Positions 45,204-57,690 are shown, numbered from the stretch's first letter. The stretch is 64,000 nt of DNA from Solanum dulcamara (GCF_947179165.1 NC_077239.1:14160001-14224000), one strand, 5' to 3'. The notes: generated by a model not told the origin, from the sequence alone. A program made the numbers and translations.

Positions 45204-48007
45204 TGTTAACCCCGATCTTAATAGGGTGTGATGGGCACCCGACCCCATGCTCGGAGCTGAGCGAATTCGCTGCTTCATATTACATACATAATCTCTTTAG
45301 ACTTGTACATTAAAAAGAATTGAAAAACATAGCTAAGCTTTGTGAATCTTGCTTTCCAAAATCCATCACCCCATAAAACTCGTGACATACGATATAATAA
45401 CGTATCGGTTGATGACGCCGCTTACAAAGCTGACACTCTATATCCACGACTCTATTTGCAAAGTCTCTCACTTCGAACGAAACACCATAGCGCATAGACT
45501 CTGACTCAGTAGCACTCCAGGAACAAGTGGAGTTGCTAACCCCGTTGGAACATCTTCTATAATAGCTTTTACTCATCTGGGTGTACCTGTGCGGTATGAA
45601 ACGCAACCTCTGGAGAAAAGGGGTTCAGCACGAGTAATGTACCGAGTATGTAAGGCATGAAAATCAGCATAATAAAGAACATAAGGTATGAACAACCATA
45701 TCATAGAATCATAGAACATAAAGTAAAATAAGAGAGTAACCTGTACATATGAGTGCCTTTTAGGCCGGATGCCATGCATGCTTGTCTTTTTTCTTTAAAA
45801 ACATTTCTTTTTCATATACATAGTAAAATAGAACATGTCATAGCTCCCACATATGTCCCGCGTCCGGGCATCCCGCGTTCGGGATAAAAATTATGCCAGC
45901 TGACCAGGTGGCAATACGTCTATAGCGCAACATATGGCCCTTCTCCATATCCTCCATATATATATACATATGTAATATAAACAGCATACATGAGAGCCCA
46001 ACGAAAACCATATATCTATTGGAGTGACGAAAGGTCGATAACCTCCGATTATATTATGGACTAACCATAGTCACTTTGTCTCACCTTGAAGGAATAATTA
46101 TTATAAGATAAGACTATCAACCAAGGATAATATTAAGAGAACATAGAATAAGGTCACAATCTCGTAAGGCACCAAACCACTTACATATGCACATGGAACA
46201 AATTTTTAAGACCGATGGTACATACATGGATCGACACATGAAGGCTCAGAATCAAGTTTCGGGTTCTTCTAAGTTAGGATCAGAAAGTTATGAGTGTTTG
46301 AAGTACAGAACGTTCTACAACCGTTTCAGAAGCTGTTTTTGGAAAACCCAAGCCATAATCATCTCAATAACCCTTCGGAACATGTTATGGATCAAATCAA
46401 ATAGGGATTTTGAAACCATTCGCACATATCAAATATATCAACCAACTTTGGTCATCATAGAAGAGAATCATGACCATGTGAAATGACTTAGGGAAGTCGG
46501 GAATATTAGTCCTCCTAGCGGTTCTACGAAAAGGAAATTTTATTAAAATCATACATATACATATACATAGTTTGTTCGTTTTACAAAGATCATGCCAAAG
46601 AAGGAAGGGTAAGCCTTACATACCTTGTCCGCTTCCTTAGTCAATCCCACTTAACTCTTGGCCTTTCAAAAAAATCTATAACAATGTTAACGAATGCAAA
46701 CATTAGCCGTAGATATCCAAGATTCTCATCCTAAACTAACATTTTGTCTATCGAAATTTCGGCAGCACTTTCCCTATAAATACACCATCACCGAGATTTC
46801 ACTCGGCCAAAATATAAATAAACAACCAACAAAAACAACCAGCAGCACATATTTACAAGTAAATCACTTCAACCTTACAAAATACAAACTCCAAACAACT
46901 AGTCCCAAACTACGATACGAAAATAGAGTTTTTAATCTTTATTTCATAAAATCTTTTACCATACGAAATGGAGGATCGTGTGGATGAAACCAGAAGCACA
47001 CACACCCCTTTTAAAATAATTTAAATACCTGCAACATGCGACCCCACTATCTGCACCCGCAGCACCACAAGGACAACACACTACACGACTTCGATTTAGC
47101 TACTACGACTTTAATTTAGCTTATTTTTAATGTCAAGCATCCTTGTACACTTTTTCTACTTCAAGAATCATTTAATACATTTAATATAGCCCATAAAAAT
47201 ATCCTAAACTTAAATTTGATAGGGAAAGCCTTCCCTGTCCAAAACTTGCCTCGGAAGCTCTTCTAGCACGACTGAAACTTCGTGGCTGTTTGGTAATATT
47301 TTGGGCTGATCCAAACCACAAATATTTATTACTAACACCTTCATACCTTCGTGGTATACCCCATATAATTAATTATCGGAACGAAATTGGAGAACTTACC
47401 TTTTTCTCCTCCCAAAACCGTAGCTCTTTATTCTTTCTTGCTTAAGTTTCTGTTCTCTCTTGTTCTAGACTTCTCCTCTCTTCTTCTTTGTTTTCTTTCT
47501 TTCTCCAAATTTATTGAATTAAAAAGATTACCTCTCATATATATGTATATATATCTTCCACCACTTATCCATATTTAAAATTAAGTCCCTCAAATAAGAA
47601 TATAGACACATGACCCCCTTCTCCATTTTTCTAGAACTTTCTTTAACAAATAAAGATGACTTAATTGTCTTTTCATGTACACTTTGGTTCATATATATTC
47701 ATCACATGGCCATAAAAGAGTTGTCCCCTACATGAATTTTCTTGAACACTTTGGTCTTTCAAGAATATTCTTGAACACTTTGTGAAATTCCCATTTAACC
47801 CCTAGCCTTCCACAATATTACCATAGGCCACTTTGCGAATTTTCCTTTTTTTCCTTTGACTTTCCTAAATTTCTACACTATTAATGTTCATAAATAATAT
47901 TCATAACCAACTTGTATATTAAAAATAAATTTTGGAAGATGGTCATTCCTTTAACTTTACCACGACTACCTTAAAATATCCAACAGTATAAAATATGAGA
48001 TATAACA
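45204..48007 (-). mobile_element. Solo LTR of another LTR retrotransposon
   Basis: Read on the minus strand it starts TGTTATATCTCATATTTT and ends GATCGGGGTTAACA. A perfect 5-bp target duplication ATAAC flanks it (45199-45203 and 48008-48012). No gag, pol, primer site or second LTR is inside its 2804 bp, so it is what remains after recombination between the two LTRs. The open frames inside (for example 45310-45606 minus and 46694-46987 plus) show no domain. Confidence 0.88.
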
Positions 48008-48012
48008 ATAAC

Positions 48013-48338
48013 GATTGGTGTGGATTTGTTTCTTATTCATTGTGCCATGATGGACTTGATAACCCGAGTGTTTGAGTTTTCATGCTAGTTGAAGTGTTAG
48101 CTTCTCTTGTCTATCCTTACGAATTTTCGAGTTCTAGTTATTCTCATGTATTTTCATATGCATGTATGTTCATGAAGTTGATTTTTTAAGTCAAATTTAT
48201 GCTAAAGTTGAAAATTTCATGTTCTATGCATTTTGATGTGTTATTATATTTATGTTAGGTTGCTAGTCCTCTTTCTGTGTCCATTCTATGATAGTTGAAT
48301 CTCATTCGAGGATGAATATTCCCAAGGGGAAGATATTG
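48013..48338 (+). pseudogene. G1 reverse-transcriptase trace, 3' untranslated region and polypurine tract
   Basis: Near 48050-48085 the frame MMDLITRVF recalls the MDLMNRVF segment of gypsy reverse transcriptases. The rest is untranslated sequence, ending with GAGGATGAATATTCCC and the polypurine tract AAGGGGAAGATAT just before the 3' LTR start. Protease, integrase and most of the polymerase of G1 are gone. Confidence 0.6.
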
Positions 48339-50983
48339 TGAGACACTATAAGTTGAAAAGTCGGTGCAAAGGACAAACTTTAAGAAAATGGACTATTCCA
48401 GGGCCTACGAATTGACCTACGAGTCGTAGGAACTCCTATGGATCGTAGGAGTATTTTGTAGGGTTGATGCTAAGGTTGGAAATTTTACTAAGTATAAAAA
48501 GGATCATATGTTACAAATCATAGAAATGAGTCGTAGGGGACGAAGTCTGGTTTTGGGAAAAATACAAGCCTCAGTACTTTTGAAATAACTCAATAGGATG
48601 AGTTGTAGGACTGTTTACGATTCATAAAGAGGACTCGTAGGATGACGAAGTTCTAATTTTTTTGACTAGTGAAGGGGATGTTGATGAGTCATTTGTACGA
48701 CTCGTAGCAGAGTCGACGGCTCATAGGAATGAGTCGTAGAAGTAGAACCAATTAAAAATAGCTACTATTTCATGCACTTGAGGTTTAAGACTTAGGTCTA
48801 GACCCGTAGATGAAATGACGGGTTGTAGAAGCCATTCGTAGGTTCCTCTGATCAGATTAAGTGAAGGGTATTTTCATCTTTTTTCCATTTTATGTTTAAT
48901 GAATCTAGACACTTTTTGGGGAGAAATTCAGAACCTATAAATACCCCCAACCCTTCAAATTCCCTCATATTCCTATTCACTCTCTAAATTTCTCTAAGGC
49001 ATTCAAGGATCTTCACTCAAGGCCTTCTCCTACAAGTCAAGCTAGGGTTTCAAGAACACAAGTCTCCTTTTAAATTTCAAGCTAGAATTCATCAAGGTAT
49101 GTGGGTATTAATTCATGGATTCTTTCATCCATGAAGCCCAACTAATTTTTTAAGTTTTCCATTAAATTCAAGTATGGGATTTTATGGGTTTCATGAAGTT
49201 TTTTTCAATTTTATGAATTGAGTTTAATTATATGATTCTCTACTCAAATATGTGTGAATTCGAAGATATAGCATGATTTCAATGATTTTCCAATAAATCC
49301 TCTTACATGATATTTAGGGTTCATGACCTCATTATGGGTCTTGTTTAATTCTTATTAAATTTCATAAATTATAATTATACTGATGGTTATGGATCTATTT
49401 TAACATAAGTTGATGATTGTGGTATTGAATTGAAGAGTGTTTTATAAATTTTCTATATTGACCTTTAGGGTTTATGATGTGGACTATGGATATTTTCAAT
49501 TATGCACCCAATTGATATTATTTTCATAAATTATGTATGGGTTGATATAAAATATATGATCATGCATGTTTTCAATTTAATCTCATGATGTCCTAGTTAA
49601 TTGATCATGTATTCATGTTTTCACCTAATTTTCAAGTATAAGTCTTGATCATGAATGTCAAGTGATTTCAATAAAAGCCTTAAGAATGATTTTCAAGGTT
49701 TATGAATGATTTTAAAGATGCTTTATGCAAAGAAGTTTATGAATGGTGATACTATGATGTTTCAAGCAAGATAATGATAGGGTGAGTTAAAGCCCTAAAG
49801 ATGTTTTATGAATAAAAATATGTAATGATGAAAGGCCTACACTCACATTACATGATATAAGATTAAGGAGCTATTCTATGATTATGTTTTTGTGAATGGT
49901 GAGGGCGGGTAGTAGATATGACCCCTCCCACATGATGTTGACTTATGATTTGTCTATTCCAATGAGAGCTTACCCATGGTAAGATCCCATTGTCACATAA
50001 GTATGTACCACCGTAGAATAAAGGATCATCTAAAGTAGAGGCTTGATTCCTTTGAGGGTCACCCATAGTAGAGGCTTGATCCTTCATGTAACTTAGTGGA
50101 TCCACATAGGCATATAGGAGTCTACCTTGGCAAGTAACCTCCTCATTTCCTCCGATGTGTGGGTAAACATTGGGACTCTATGTTATAGCTCGCATTGTTT
50201 ATGTCGGTTAATGGTATCTCTCACAAAATAAAGTATATGCTCACACAAGGTTAAAGATTTCTCTCAAAGAATTTATGGTATACTTCGTTACGATTCTTGG
50301 TATTTTTAAAGTATATATTTTCCTATAATAACTCATGATTTCTATTTTAGTGTTTAAGTTCTTTTATGATTCATGATGGTTCGTATATTCCATTGGCCAA
50401 GTTTTATGGTTTCAAATAGTATTTTAAATGATTTAATTATTTTAGTATGTTCCATTTGTAAAACTTTATTATATCATGGCATATTGCATTGCATGCTCAC
50501 ATACTTGGTACATCCAAAGTACTCTCATACTTCTTTGTTTGCCTACATTGTCTTATAATGTAGGGATTGGCTATCACCCTACACACTCTCGTGGCTAGAT
50601 AGAAGACTTGTTCATTTGATTTGGTAAATCCTCAAGCTTCGAGGACTACCTATCGAGCTTATATTTTCTTGCTACCTCTAGACTATGTTGTTATTTTGAG
50701 AACTTTTCTTTTCTTGTTTGGGTGAGCTAGTGTCTTGTTCTATGCCCCCACCTATGTTAGTATAGTAGAAGCATGGTTAGACAAAGAAAATGTGTAAGTC
50801 CGTTTAATCGGGTCTAAGCTTCACCTTTATCTTTAGATTTTATTTTGAGACTTACTCATCAAGTTATTTCCTATTATCGTTTTACTTGACCTTATGAATG
50901 CAATATATGCTAAGAGGCTTGGTTGGGATTCTTTGGATTCTCGATCACTGTGTCACGGCTAGGCCCTAGTCCGGATCCTGACA
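48339..50983 (+). repeat. G1 3' LTR
   Basis: Starts TGAGACACTATAAGTTG after the polypurine tract and ends CGGATCCTGACA. It is 2645 bp and keeps the middle part that the 5' LTR has lost. A TATA box lies at 48935-48944. Its first 500 bp carry many ACGAGTCGTA-like words. Confidence 0.9.
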
Positions 50984-51068
50984 GTGTTTTTCTTGATCGT
51001 GTTCGAGAGGAGGTGCGAAATTCATAGTGATCTTACCTTGAGTGGTCAGGCTCTTGTTAAGATAACCT
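50984..51068 (-). pseudogene. C1 gag start, separated from the rest by G1
   Basis: On the minus strand, after the primer site, a frame starts MNFAPPLEHDQEKH near 51024 and runs into the G1 target site. It continues at 33596 with ..TNKPPLFNG. This joins the two halves of C1 across a 17-kb insertion. Confidence 0.75.
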
Positions 51069-51081
51069 GGATCTGATACCA
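51069..51081 (-). other. C1 primer-binding site
   Basis: On the minus strand TGGTATCAGATCC, close to the initiator Met tRNA consensus, two bases after the 5' LTR end. Confidence 0.85.
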
Positions 51082-51083
51082 AT

Positions 51084-52093
51084 TATTAAAATATTTACCC
51101 CCAGATTTATCTAAGGAATAGATATATTCTATTTGTTCCTTTTATGAATTATTGGGACTACGTTATGTAGAGAAAATTAAGTAACACAATAATTTATCGA
51201 TTTTGCTGGCTCATAAAGGATAAAACACCACAACCTACATATCTGTAGGATTTAATTTCAACTTCGCTAAATTTTGAGTCGCAACAGTTTAAGATTACAA
51301 ACCATGTAACCTAAGGAATTATACACTCTTATTCCTATGAATCAACAATCACCCTTGACTGCGGAATCTACTTGAAGTCATGAATTCAGATTACAACTCT
51401 TGCAATTCTAGAAACTAACTTTAATCCCTAAACTTCAGCACAAACCTTCCAAGCTTATGTTCCCTAGTCTTCAAGTCGTCCAACTTGAAAATTGTATTCC
51501 TACTCCAGTTTATACCTCACTGGATCTAGAAAGCATTAAAGATACAACTCGATAAAACACAATGCAAGAAAACTTGACTTAAGAACTATAAAGCATAGGC
51601 CTATGGATTAGGTTCTTCAATCTTGTTTCCTTGCGTTGGTTGTACTTGGATCTTTAATAGAACTCTATCAAATATGAACTCCCTCTATTTGATGTGTTCT
51701 TCTTGTAACTCTTTGTGTAAGTGCACAAGGTTCTTTGTAAACCTTTGTTGTATTTATAGATGTTTGACTTCTCCTTCTGAGTTGGAGTCAGTATCCTTTT
51801 ACTGCTTCCCTTTTCTTGGACACTTGCAAGACCTTTCCTTCTTTGAGTTGGAGTCGATGTTCTTTTATTTTTTCTTTTTTATTGTAGGAATTCTCTTAAG
51901 AAAGGAAATTCTATGCAACTGACAGGTCATAAATGTGCTTAATCCACTACCTTAATATTTCTGCTTCGCGTTGTTGACTTTCTACTTCCTAGTTATACTT
52001 GGTCTGAAAGGAATAAGTGAACATGTCATAGCAACATGTTCCTTTCATCTATTCCTCTTTTTGTCAATCATCAAAATCTTTTTCGATCTAACA
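51084..52093 (-). repeat. C1 5' LTR
   Basis: About 1010 bp, starting TGTTAGATCG on the minus strand at 52093 and ending near 51084 (..TAATA, CA mutated) just before the primer site. It shares about 370 bp with 28289-28655. A TATA box (CTATAAATAC on the minus strand) is at 51759-51750. Confidence 0.85.
51750..51759 (-). promoter_or_regulatory. TATA box of the C1 LTR
   Basis: CTATAAATAC on the minus strand. A closely similar sequence is in the 3' LTR remnant near 28318-28330, with one change. Confidence 0.6.
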
Positions 52094-52535
52094 TACTATA
52101 TACACATAAAAAAATAATTTTAATCAAGTATAAATTATATAATTTTTTGTCAAAGGATTTGAATGAACTGCCTAGCCCATGTTGGCTCTGCCCCTGCTCT
52201 AACAGGCAACTGCATATATTGAATTGCTTTTCATGTTCACATTGGGCTGCTAAAATTGTAAGTTTCTGCTAGTTAGTCCTTTGGTTTTCTGCAAAATAAT
52301 GAGATGCAGATATCAGTGATAGAGCCACTATACTTGAGGGGTGTCAACCGACGTAGTACGTCGGTTAGCTAAACTGACCCACATTAAATCAATGTTGTCA
52401 AGCCCAATGATTTTTGGGTCATTTTTAGTAAGAAAATTGATGGTGTCCATCTATTTTGGCCCTCCATTTTGACCCTGTTTTTAAAAGTAAATGTGGTCTG
52501 CTTTGACTAGGCTATCCAAGATCATTTCACTATAT
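52094..52535. other. Non-coding stretch right of C1
   Basis: AT-rich sequence with no domain in any frame. It contains the 21-bp palindrome at 52347-52367. The C1 target duplication cannot be tested because the left end of C1 is lost. Confidence 0.5.
52347..52367. repeat. Perfect 21-bp palindrome
   Basis: AACCGACGTA, one central G, then TACGTCGGTT. The two 10-bp arms are exact complements. It lies in otherwise AT-rich sequence and contains ACGT cores. Confidence 0.8.
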
Positions 52536-53451
52536 GTCGTTTGGTACAAAGATTAATAACGCAGAGATTAGTAATGTAGGGATTATTAATGTATGAATTA
52601 GTAATGGAAGAATTAGTAATGCAGGGATTATTTTTATCAAGTGTTTGGTTCATAGCTTCCCACCTAATCTTGTGTTTGGTTTAAAACTCTACAAAAAGCT
52701 TCTTTCCAATTATACCCTTAAACTATTATGAAATTTTCTATTTCATGTAATTAGGTCAAGGTAGATAATTGTCGAACAATATTATTTTTTTGTGGCCTTT
52801 TAACTAGTTAGGAGAAAAATAATTTTGTCGTCATGTTTGCTATTTTCTAACTTGAATTATTTGAGGGTAAATAATTATCATCTTAATAAATTGATCACTC
52901 ACAAAATGAAAATTTTCAATTTAATAAAGATAGACCATCAACTTTTAAAATTGAAAAGACGGCCAACAATAATAAAATTGAATAAACCATCTACGTTTAT
53001 ACATAAAAATTGCAAGTTTTAGTTTTAATATAGAGTTAATATCTTAAAAGGTCACTCAACTTTGAGAATATATCTAGCAAAGTCAACTAAATTAATTATA
53101 AAAAAAAATTGACATGACAAAATATTTATATATATGTTATGTAAATATGAACCCACGAATAAATAAATTTTGTAAGCTAATTTATTTAAATAAATTTATG
53201 AGTACAAAACTACAAATATAAAATATAAAATCAAGAATATAAAAAAAATAATTAAAAGTATTTGAGGGATATTTTTGTCTTTACCTATTTAATCACATGA
53301 TATTAAATCCTATGTATTACTAATACCATTCTATAATACCATGTAGGGTGTACAACTAATACATGTATTAGTTATATATATGCTCAAAATTCTTACCAAA
53401 TATAATATATAATATGTGGATTATTTTTCCTAATACACCCTACCAAACGAC
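52536..53451. mobile_element. AT-rich element with terminal inverted repeats (MITE-like)
   Basis: GTCGTTTGGTA at 52536 is the exact complement of TACCAAACGAC at 53441-53451. Inside, ATTAGTAATG(C/T)AGGGATTA-like words recur near 52560-52630, with inverted counterparts near 53310-53340. No transposase is present. A clear target duplication is not visible, so the superfamily stays open. Confidence 0.6.
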
Positions 53452-53739
53452 CACTAATGTGCAATATAAAATCATTATGTATCTAACAGTCACTGGATAT
53501 ATTATTATTTTTAAATGTATTCGATATTCACTAAACCGACTAATCAAGATTTCGTACCGAATAAGATCTACTAAAAAACAAAATACTATTTTCTGAAACC
53601 TCCGATTAAGAGCATATGAATCTCTCTACTCTAAATTCAGTAAGACGGTTAGGGAAACTTCCACAAGAGTAGCACCAAGTCAACAAAAGAAATAGCAAGA
53701 GCCAAAATGGGGACGGTTTAGTTGGGAGACCAAAGACTA
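53452..53739. other. Non-coding stretch before copy B
   Basis: No domain, repeat or clear element end. It may belong to the duplicated segment, since copy A is cut by the window edge at the matching point. Confidence 0.4.
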
Positions 53740-54221
53740 AAAAAGAGGTAGAAATCCTTCAAGAAAAAGTTAGGAGAAAAATAGTAGGCTGATTTCTTTT
53801 TCCACAACTAATTTTGCACTTTTTTTTCCTTTTTTGTAATTGCGAGGTGTTGCTGCTCCCCAAACAACATCTTTATAACCAAAAAAACAACCACCTTATT
53901 TTGCATTCAAGAAAAAGGACAATATTTGATTTTCACCTATATAATTGAGATTCAATGTATAAGAAGAAAAGAAAAGAAAAAGGGGGACAAAACATCAACT
54001 TCAAGGGGACTTATAGGGAGGACCTAATTAATAAAAAAAAAAAAAAGTGATAGAATTACAATTAATTAGTTGCTTCAATTTCTTCCCTTTGGTTCATTTT
54101 CCTATGCTCGTCACTCAAACTTTCATATGAATTCCTTGTCCTCATCATTCCACTTTTCTTCTTCTTTTTCTACTCTTAATTAATGTTGTGTTTTTTTAGT
54201 TAGATATTTCTACAAAATTAC

Positions 54222-54400
54222 TTCCTCCGTTTTCAAAAAAATGATCTGTTTTTTTATTCTATTTCAAAAAAAAATTATCCCTTTTTTTAATAGTATTTTA
54301 ATTTTAATTTTTCACGTGACATGTTTAAGACCACAAGATTAAAAGACATTTTAATATATTTAATATAACTTTAATTTAAGATCAAAAGATTGAAAGGTTT
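54222..54400. mobile_element. Stowaway-like MITE remnant
   Basis: Begins TACTTCCTCCGTTTTC, the usual start of plant Stowaway-type elements, and is absent from copy A at about 487. The right end is degraded. It holds no coding sequence. Confidence 0.5.
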
Positions 54401-55194
54401 TCTTTATTTTTCTAAAATTTGTGCAAATCAAACTGAATTATTATTTTTTAAACGAAAGAAGTACAATGTAATTTTGTTTATTTGGTTAACAACAAAGTGT
54501 CATTTCTTGTGTGAGGCCTTTGTTCTATCAACACCCCATCAATAAATGATCACTTTCAAGTGTGAAGGAAGATATTTTTATCAATAAGGAAAAACTAAAT
54601 TGTTACTATTGATATATTAATATATAGATATATTGTTATTTAAAGGAGCTCCATTTTATAATCTAATAAAGTATTAAACTATTTGAGGCTAAATGTAAAT
54701 ATCTATTAATATGAGAATTAATTTAAATAAGAAAAAATTCATAGGCCTTTTCATATGTTTGATGGAGACTTATTGAAAATGTGTTTTTAACTTGAAAAGG
54801 TACTTTAGAATTCCTTAAATAGAACGGCCCTTAATTAGAAGAATAAGGTTCTTTTCTTTTTCTTTCCATCTCAGATAAGGAATAACACAAAGAACAATTT
54901 TCAAGGTTTAAAATATCAAGTTCTTTAATCAAGTTATTGCAATGGAACAATGTTATTTTCTTTTATATTTTTTTATATTGATATTTATGTCTAGTCATTT
55001 ATTTTTAATCTTGAATGAATTCTTTAAAGTTTTCTAACATGAATTACCTCCTTTATGGCCTATGAGCGGAAGCTATTTTTTCTATAACTATATCTTGACT
55101 TCTAGCTTCATATTATTAGGATTTTCGCCGATTTTTTAAAAAAACATCATTTAGGTTTTATCATAATCGTGTTTTAATCAAAAAAGATTTTTTT

Positions 55195-55520
55195 TAGTGG
55201 AAAAGAATTTTTTTATATATAACCTTTTTTCGGAGAAAAACTTTTGGACTTTTATAAATAGAAGATTTTTTATTCTCATAACTTATCACAATAACATCCA
55301 CGGTGTATTTATGTAAAGAATTTTTTTTAAGGGGCAATTTATTCTTTCAATAGATTTAAAATACTTTTATATTATTATCATCATGATATGGAGGCCAATT
55401 GAACAAACTCATATTATAGTCTTTCTTTTATAATTTTCTTTGTTATATGATTTATCGTTGTCAAGTTTAGTAATTATTAATTAGTTTTCGTATGACACTC
55501 TGATTATTTCGATCTCAATA
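55195..55520 (+). repeat. LTR-like terminal repeat (5' copy) of the TRIM-like element
   Basis: Similar to 2851-3149 in copy A and directly followed by the primer-like site at 55523. It ends TCTCAATA, where the other copy has TCTCAACA. The start is not sharp, and similarity may reach back to about 55120. Confidence 0.5.
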
Positions 55521-55522
55521 TA

Positions 55523-55536
55523 TGGCATTAGAGCCA
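55523..55536 (+). other. Primer-binding-like site of the TRIM-like element
   Basis: TGGCATTAGAGCCA differs from the initiator Met tRNA primer site at two or three positions and sits two bases after the LTR-like repeat. Confidence 0.55.
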
Positions 55537-55910
55537 ATGGTTCATCTATTGATTGGAGGCAGATTCAAGGCAAATTCAAATCAAGTTGCAATCAATTTTG
55601 ATGATAATAAAGATTTTTGTCCAGATACTACATGTTAAGAAGGAATTTCAACCATATTTTCAATATTCCATTCGAGGAATCCTTAGAAATAAATACAAAA
55701 TATTCTTAAATCCTTTTTAACCATTTAAATCTTATTTTTAACCATGGCAAAGAATAGTGATGAAGATTATGTGAAAAAAGAAGGATCAAAGTTATTTTGC
55801 CAGAAATACAGGTCAAATGGAGTTTTGTTAGAGTTTAATTTGCTCAGAATTCGAGCACAATTAAGTTTTAATTCCAAAAAAAAATCGTTGGTGGAAAAAA
55901 ACTAGTCTAT

Positions 55911-56194
55911 ACTCCTCCATTCCATATTAAGTGAAATTGTGAGGCAATACACATATATTAAGAAAAACATTCAAAGACATAATTTGAACCATATTTTTCA
56001 CTATTGTCCTTTGTAAAATCATAAATATAACTTTACAAGTAGTGTGATTTATCTCCTAGAAAATATAAAACTTCAATAATAAAAAGGCAAATATGAAAAA
56101 AAATTCAAACATCTATGTTGAATTTTGAACAATTCAATTATTTTGAACAATAAAAAGTCCCTCAAAATTCATTTAATATAGAATAGAGGGAGTG
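55911..56194. mobile_element. Stowaway-type MITE
   Basis: Left end ACTCCTCCATTCCATATTA and right end complementary to ACTCCCTCTATTCTATATTA. It is absent from copy A near 2866. About 284 bp, AT-rich, without coding capacity. The TA target duplication looks mutated to TG on the right. Confidence 0.75.
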
Positions 56195-56955
56195 TCTTTT
56201 TTCTTGAAGAAATTTTTTTAGACTTCTATGAATATCTTTTATTCACATACAATAACACAAAAGTATCCGCAATTTGATCTTTTAAAGAGTTTTGTTTAGA
56301 GGAATATTTATTCTCTCTATAGTTTTGAATATTGAAAAAGAGAAATCCAGTCAAAAACCTAAACCTAATACCTTTCAAAGTGATTCACTGCCTTCAAAAG
56401 AATTAACGTTAGGTCTTCCTGTCCATGTTATAATTAATGTCCCAAAAGAAAGAGACGGTAAATATTTCACCCGTTCATTTTTATTTCTCATATTTTGATT
56501 TGACATATTTATTAAGAAATTGATGATTAACAAAACTATTTTATCAAACTATTTTTATTAATTGATGAATATTAAGAGTTAAAAAATAATTTAAGAAATA
56601 AGTAATTAATATTAAAGATAAGATATGAAAAAATAATTATATTTTCTTGATATATTAAAAGTAACAAATAAAAATAAAAATATATATTTTTAAAATAACG
56701 AACAAGTAAAAATGATCGGAGGAATTAATATATATATTTTTTAAAGTGTTATTTAAGATACTATACTATCACACTTACTAAAAAAAATATTTTTATAACA
56801 TTAACATAATAAAAAAAATTAATTAATTTTCTCTATATAATATGATCACTTCAAGTTACTCTTTATCTCTCCTCAGTTTTCTTGAATTATTTATCGGACC
56901 ATGGGAAAATCTAAGAAAATAATTAATGTCCTTAGCTTCCTGATTTCCTAATAAG

Positions 56956-57210
56956 CCAAGACTTCTGATGATCGAAAAATATTCAATTTTTTTAATATTT
57001 ATTCATTTCATTTTAAAATCAATATTTGGATATAAAAATTTTAAATCTAATTTGAAATTGGATTCTAAATTTGAAAAAGGACTTGTTTTTTAACTAGCCA
57101 TCGTCATAAATTCTAAAAAATGTCCTCTTCTTCGTCGTTTGCAAAAAACATAATCAAACATTATTATTCATTGTGTGTTCTTAAGGAATTTAATTCCCTC
57201 ACCATAAACC
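56956..57210. other. Non-coding stretch with a partial duplicate of the C2 LTR end
   Basis: About 40 bp at 57167-57206 (TTCATTGTGTGTTCTTAAGG and on) recur at 57259-57298 inside the C2 3' LTR, 92 bp away. The right LTR has this sequence once, so it is a local tandem duplication at the LTR end. Left of it I see nothing. Confidence 0.6.
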
Positions 57211-57491
57211 ATAAACTATAAAGATAAAAATAAAAAAAATAGTATTCGAGTCCACATAATTCATTGTGTGTTCTTAAGGAATTTAATTCCCTCACCATTC
57301 CTGAGGTTATGAATTATTTCCTCCTAAGATAAAAACGGACAAACTATTAAAGAAGGCGGTACCTCAATCTTCAATAATTTCAGTGAACTCAAAAATCAGC
57401 TACAAAATCAAATAGAGACTCAACTTTGTTTGTAAGAAAATATATACAGAAGGGGGAGAAATTCAATGTCTAAAAATGAGAGGAAAATTCT

Positions 57492-57501
57492 CTATTTATA
57501 G
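57492..57501 (-). promoter_or_regulatory. TATA box of the C2 3' LTR
   Basis: CTATAAATAG on the minus strand, identical in the 5' LTR at 62762-62753 while the surroundings differ. The short repeats lie directly upstream. Confidence 0.7.
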
Positions 57502-57542
57502 ACAACAAAGGGTAGTGTGAACAGGTGCTTATTGTGGCTTAT

Positions 57543-57690
57543 CGAAAAAGTCATAACCCTTCACAAAAGTCACAATCTTTCAGAAAAGTCGCAACTAGTC
57601 ACAATCTTTCGGAAAGTCACAACCTTTCAGAACGGTCACAATCATTTGAAAAAGTCACAACCTTTCGAAAAAGATCACAACCTTTCATTT
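57543..57690 (-). repeat. ~19-bp promoter repeats, C2 3' LTR
   Basis: Eight copies of a GTCACAACCTTTC(G/A)GAAAA-like unit (plus-strand view), about 18-20 bp apart. Their number and exact sequence differ from the other LTR (nine copies). Confidence 0.8.

Larger units (their letters stand above)
33597..50983 (+). mobile_element. Ty3/gypsy element G1 (outer), nested and mostly gutted
   Basis: Both LTRs (33597-34616 and 48339-50983), a primer site, gag and a polypurine tract are present. G1 sits in the gag of C1. Its own gag is cut by G2 (35358-44757). After gag only a trace of reverse transcriptase remains (about 48040-48085), next to a solo LTR of another family. The pol region was therefore lost by deletion in addition to the nested insertions. 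Confidence 0.88.
53740..56955. repeat. Segmental duplication, copy B
   Basis: Counterpart of 1-5190 in the same orientation. It lacks the three hAT MITEs of copy A and shows the empty site for two of them. It has a Stowaway-like element (55911-56194), a second remnant (54222-54400), and a deletion joining sequence equivalent to 3002 and 4576 of copy A near 56315. No conserved coding frame. The match ends near 56955. Confidence 0.85.

Noticed and set aside
46694..46987. Open frame of 97 codons
   Set aside because: It lies within a solo LTR and has no domain.
1..56955. Copies A and B as the LTRs of one giant element
   Set aside because: No TG/CA ends, primer site, polypurine tract or common interior fits; the sequence between them is made of separately bounded elements.
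57543..57690. CRISPR-like short repeats
   Set aside because: The units are directly tandem without unique spacers, lie in LTR promoters, and the genome is a plant genome.
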